From contig NZ_LN881724.1 of NCBI RefSeq assembly GCF_001457415.1, positions 1,612,001-1,676,000 on the forward strand: a DNA stretch of 64,000 bases. The letters are read 5' to 3'. The position numbers were made by a program, and so were the translations under genes. Below the pieces are notes generated by a model. The model was not told where the DNA came from, did no database searches, and saw nothing but the letters and a program-made list of their open reading frames with translations. The stretch comes from Gorillibacterium timonense (GTDB lineage Bacteria > Bacillota > Bacilli > Paenibacillales > NBRC-103111). Shown here in pieces: positions 61,437 through 64,000 of the stretch; the stretch's first letter is position 1, and every line of letters starts with the position of its first letter.

Positions 61437-63326
61437 ATGAACATCGGACAGACGCTGCGTAGCCTAATGGGAGAGCTGCGAACGGGAGAAGCCAGAACAT
61501 TAGAGCTGAGGCCGGGGCAGATTGTACGCGGTGTCGTGAGCCGCATGACCACGGAGCAGCAGGCGACGGTCACGATCAACGGGGTGTCGGTGCAAGCTTA
61601 CCTGGAGGCGGGGTTAAAGCCGGGAGAAGCGGCTCTGCTTCAGGTTCAGCCCCCAGGAGCAGACGGTGCCATCAGGCTGAAGCTAGCCCAGAATGCGGCG
61701 CAGCTGCCAGACTTTGCAGCTTCATCACAGTCGGATGACCCGCTGTCAAGCTTGGGGTTGGTGGCGTCAAAAGGAAACCGTCAGGCGGCGCAACTGCTGC
61801 AGGAGGCGGGTTTGCCCTTGACGAAGGCGGGGATTCAGGAGACAGCCGCTGCGCTGAAGAACATTCCGGCAGGGATCGGCAAGGAAGGCTGGCTGGATAC
61901 GATCAAGCTGGCTCTCGGCAGGGCCTTGCCCCTATCACAAGGAGCCTTGGAATCCTTGCACAGCGTGACAGCGGGGCCGGGACTCGACCGAACGTTCGCG
62001 GCATTGGCGGACCAGATTCGAGCGGCTCTCGATGGAGAAGCGGGTGCAGGAAAGAATAGCGGACTGCTTCGGCAGCTCGGGCAGCTTCTTGAGCAGCTCG
62101 CTGCAACGGTGGAAGAAGGCGTGCAGGGGAAAGCACAGGCGGCTGTCGGGAATGCGAACGGAAGAGCGGATTCGTTAGGAGTGCCGATAGGCCGGGAAGC
62201 TTCAGGCGATGCGGGCAGCCTGCCGGGAGCTAGTCAAACAGGTCGCGAGAACGGCAAGCCGGGGGTAACGGGTCAACCAGCAGGTACAAATGGCAGCGGT
62301 GGCGCGGCAGAAGGCGAAACTGGGGCTTTCAAAAATGCGGGAAGTGCAGGCGGCGCAGGCCCATCGGGGGGAATCGGCAATCTCGCCAATGCCGGAAATT
62401 CCAACCATTCTGCAAATTCCATAGCCCCGGGAAATAATGGAAATTCGGGAAGCGTCGGAAATGCAAGCAACCTGAATATGAACTCGACGGAGTCGAATCA
62501 GGCGGGACTTGGGTTGGCGAAGGATGCGTCGATGGACCCAACGGATAAGGCAGAGATGACTTCAAAAGGCGTGAATCCCTCCGAAGGGTCGAATGCGGAC
62601 TCGTCCGCTCAGTCAAGTCGGACGAGTGAACGAGCGGAGAGAGGAAGCTGGCTCAGTCGGATGCTCTCTGATCTTGGAGTCGAGCATGAGCAGAAGCTTG
62701 CCAATCTTCCGGTAGGAACCGATATTGGACGAGGTTCGATGGAGCACAGCGGAGACGCTTCTCGGCAAACCTTGAAGGAGCTGCTTCTTCAAGTCGGGAA
62801 GCAGGACGATTTGCCGCTTCCGCTGAAGGAGGCGGCGGCGCAGGCGCTGCAGCAGGTCACCGGTCAACAGCTGCTGCTCTCAGGAGACCGGACGCAGCAG
62901 CTTGCGCATCTGACGGTGATGATCCCCTTTTACAACGAACAGGGCCGCCAGACGGCTGCCGTTCATGTGGAGTCCAGGCGTAACAATCGGGGCGAGCTTG
63001 ATGCAGACAATTGCCGCCTGTTGTTCGATTTGTCGATGCGGACGCTTGGTCCGCTTCTGATTGATGTTCAGGTTGCTGACCGCGCGGTAGGGATTCGAAT
63101 CCTCAATGATCATGGCCAGCTCAAGGGGCTTCTAGATGCAGGCAGAGAAGAGCTTGTATCGACGATGGAAGAGTCGGGCTATCGCTTGTCTTATCTTCAT
63201 TCCTCTGATTATCCAAATGTGAGCCAAGCAAGCACGGAGGTCGGGGAATCACAAACCGATTCCGCAATTCGTGATCAACTGGATTTTCATCGGAAACCCT
63301 ACAAAAGCATGGATGTGCGCGTATGA
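61437..63326 (+). CDS. FliK-like flagellar hook-length-control-type protein (YlqG position)
   Basis: 629 residues. The N-terminal 90 residues form a small beta domain (LELRPGQIVRGVVSRM, ATVTINGVSVQAYLEAGLKPGEA). Residues about 250-390 are low-complexity, rich in Gly, Asn and Ser. The C-terminal domain (about 455-600) resembles the FliK C-terminus (IPFYNEQGRQTAAVHVESR, LFDLSMRTLGPLLIDVQV). It corresponds in position to B. subtilis ylqG, between rnhB and the FlhB-tail gene. A secretion or flagellar link is inferred from these two domains only. GGGGG lies about 8 bases before ATG 61437. Confidence 0.75.
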   Translation: MNIGQTLRSLMGELRTGEARTLELRPGQIVRGVVSRMTTEQQATVTINGVSVQAYLEAGLKPGEAALLQVQPPGADGAIRLKLAQNAAQLPDFAASSQSDDPLSSLGLVASKGNRQAAQLLQEAGLPLTKAGIQETAAALKNIPAGIGKEGWLDTIKLALGRALPLSQGALESLHSVTAGPGLDRTFAALADQIRAALDGEAGAGKNSGLLRQLGQLLEQLAATVEEGVQGKAQAAVGNANGRADSLGVPIGREASGDAGSLPGASQTGRENGKPGVTGQPAGTNGSGGAAEGETGAFKNAGSAGGAGPSGGIGNLANAGNSNHSANSIAPGNNGNSGSVGNASNLNMNSTESNQAGLGLAKDASMDPTDKAEMTSKGVNPSEGSNADSSAQSSRTSERAERGSWLSRMLSDLGVEHEQKLANLPVGTDIGRGSMEHSGDASRQTLKELLLQVGKQDDLPLPLKEAAAQALQQVTGQQLLLSGDRTQQLAHLTVMIPFYNEQGRQTAAVHVESRRNNRGELDADNCRLLFDLSMRTLGPLLIDVQVADRAVGIRILNDHGQLKGLLDAGREELVSTMEESGYRLSYLHSSDYPNVSQASTEVGESQTDSAIRDQLDFHRKPYKSMDVRV

Positions 63327-63613
63327 AAAAGGGAAAACCGACAACGAAACAAGCCGTTGCTCTAAAATACAGTCCGATGGACATGCAGGCTCCTTCTGTC
63401 GTGGCGAAGGGAAAGGGCATGGTCGCCGATGAGATTCTGCAAAAGGCTAAGGAGCATGGCGTTCCCATCCAGGAGGATGCTTCCTTAGTCGAGGTTCTCG
63501 GGCAGCTCGAGCTCAATCAAGAGATTCCGGCAGAGCTATACCAGCTGGTGGCGGAAATTCTCAGCTTTGTATATCGGACGGACGGTCGGGCCAGAGGGGG
63601 CATAAAGCCTTGA
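63323..63613 (+). CDS. FlhB C-terminal-domain homologue (YlqH type)
   Basis: A 96-residue soluble protein equal to the cytoplasmic tail of the flagellar export switch FlhB, without its membrane part. It includes the region after the autocleavage site: VALKYSPMDMQAPSVVAKGKG, then ADEILQKAKEHGVPIQEDASL. FlhB has NPTH before VALKY; here the matching residues are TTKQA, so self-cleavage is not expected. ATG 63323 overlaps the stop of the FliK-like gene (ATGA), tying the two together functionally. Confidence 0.88.
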   Translation: MKKGKPTTKQAVALKYSPMDMQAPSVVAKGKGMVADEILQKAKEHGVPIQEDASLVEVLGQLELNQEIPAELYQLVAEILSFVYRTDGRARGGIKP

Positions 63614-64000
63614 AGCAAGATAGGTCAAGCGAGAAGCCGCAGACGCTGCGAATCGACGGTAGAAGACTCACTGGCAAGGCGGGAGAGGAAGCCGCAGCGC
63701 AGTACTTGCTGGAGCAAGGCCACCTCATCCGCGAGCGAAACTGGCGCTGCCGCTCCGGGGAGCTGGATATCGTTGCGGAAGAAGAGGGATGCCTGGTCAT
63801 CGTGGAGGTGCGCACCCGCAAGCCGTCCGTCCGGTTCGGGACGCCGCAGGAATCGGTCGATGCGCGCAAGCAGCTGCAGGTCAGGAGAACAGCGGAGGTT
63901 TATCTTTATCAGCACCGCCTTACCGAATGCCGTATCCGCTTCGATCTCATCTCGATTCGCTTGAATGCGGACGGATCGATGCAAGCGCTTGAGCATCTCC
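63610..64000 (+). CDS. yraN: YraN family (UPF0102) endonuclease-like protein, 3' end outside window
   Basis: The visible 130 residues match the UPF0102 family of restriction-endonuclease-like fold: GKAGEEAAAQYLLEQG, RNWRCRSGELDIVAEE and the active-site-like VIVEVRTR (usually VEVKTR; here Lys is replaced by Arg). TTG 63610 overlaps the stop of the previous gene, with GAGGGGG upstream. The frame is still open at base 64000. Confidence 0.9.
   Translation, partial: MKQDRSSEKPQTLRIDGRRLTGKAGEEAAAQYLLEQGHLIRERNWRCRSGELDIVAEEEGCLVIVEVRTRKPSVRFGTPQESVDARKQLQVRRTAEVYLYQHRLTECRIRFDLISIRLNADGSMQALEHL

Overview
The window is a chromosomal stretch of an endospore-forming Firmicute, most likely Paenibacillus or a close relative. 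Supporting signs are bacillithiol genes (bshA, bshB1), a FapR-controlled fatty-acid cluster, an isoleucine T-box, the sporulation membrane gene ylbJ, a collagen-like spore-surface protein, S-layer homology modules, YesM/YesN-type two-component regulation of sugar uptake, and AGGAGG-type ribosome binding sites with frequent TTG/GTG starts. I found no rRNA, tRNA, CRISPR array, prophage or insertion sequence.

Layout. (1) 1-5858: end of a TPR gene, then a tight operon dapB-mgsA-bshB1-bshA-cca-birA closed by a terminator. (2) 5936-17045: an accessory block with an MGDG-synthase-type glycosyltransferase, a LysR regulator divergent from a short pyruvate kinase, a spore-surface cluster (two glycosyltransferases, a collagen-like protein, a free-standing copy of its N-terminal module, one further related-looking protein) and a CPBP membrane protease. 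(3) 17389-22566: rsmD-coaD, ylbJ, ylbL, tmcAL. (4) 22679-30530: yceD-rpmF, then fapR-plsX-fabH-fabD-fabG-acpP-fabF-rnc with a FapR operator. (5) 30531-43048: a carbohydrate island between rnc and smc: a sugar ABC transporter without its own ATPase, two GH66 (dextranase/cycloisomaltooligosaccharide glucanotransferase) enzymes, a histidine kinase, a second binding protein and an AraC-type response regulator. (6) 43258-48040: smc-ftsY. (7) 48072-53988: a second accessory block (S-layer homology protein, HxlR regulator, amidohydrolase, T-box-controlled ilvA, an unknown protein, nudC). (8) 54190-64000: ylxM-ffh-rpsP-khpA-rimM-trmD, rplS, lepB, rbgA, rnhB, a FliK-like gene, an FlhB-tail gene and the start of yraN, cut by the window end.

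How it fits together. The housekeeping backbone follows the Bacillus subtilis order plsX...rnc-smc-ftsY-ylxM-ffh...rnhB but is opened twice by accessory DNA. The most interesting parts are the rnc/smc island and the spore-surface cluster. In the island, a lipid-anchored and a cytoplasmic GH66 enzyme flank an uptake system whose regulatory operon carries its own paralogous binding protein, which looks like a complete sense-import-degrade circuit for alpha-1,6-glucans. In the spore cluster, a collagen-repeat glycoprotein sits with its probable glycosyltransferases, and two transcription units carry sigma-K-like promoters. Smaller oddities are a BirA without its DNA-binding domain, a nudC whose only plausible start is ATT, a DapB lacking one of the paired active-site histidines, an enlarged T-box terminator, and a 188-bp structured repeat element upstream of the kinase.
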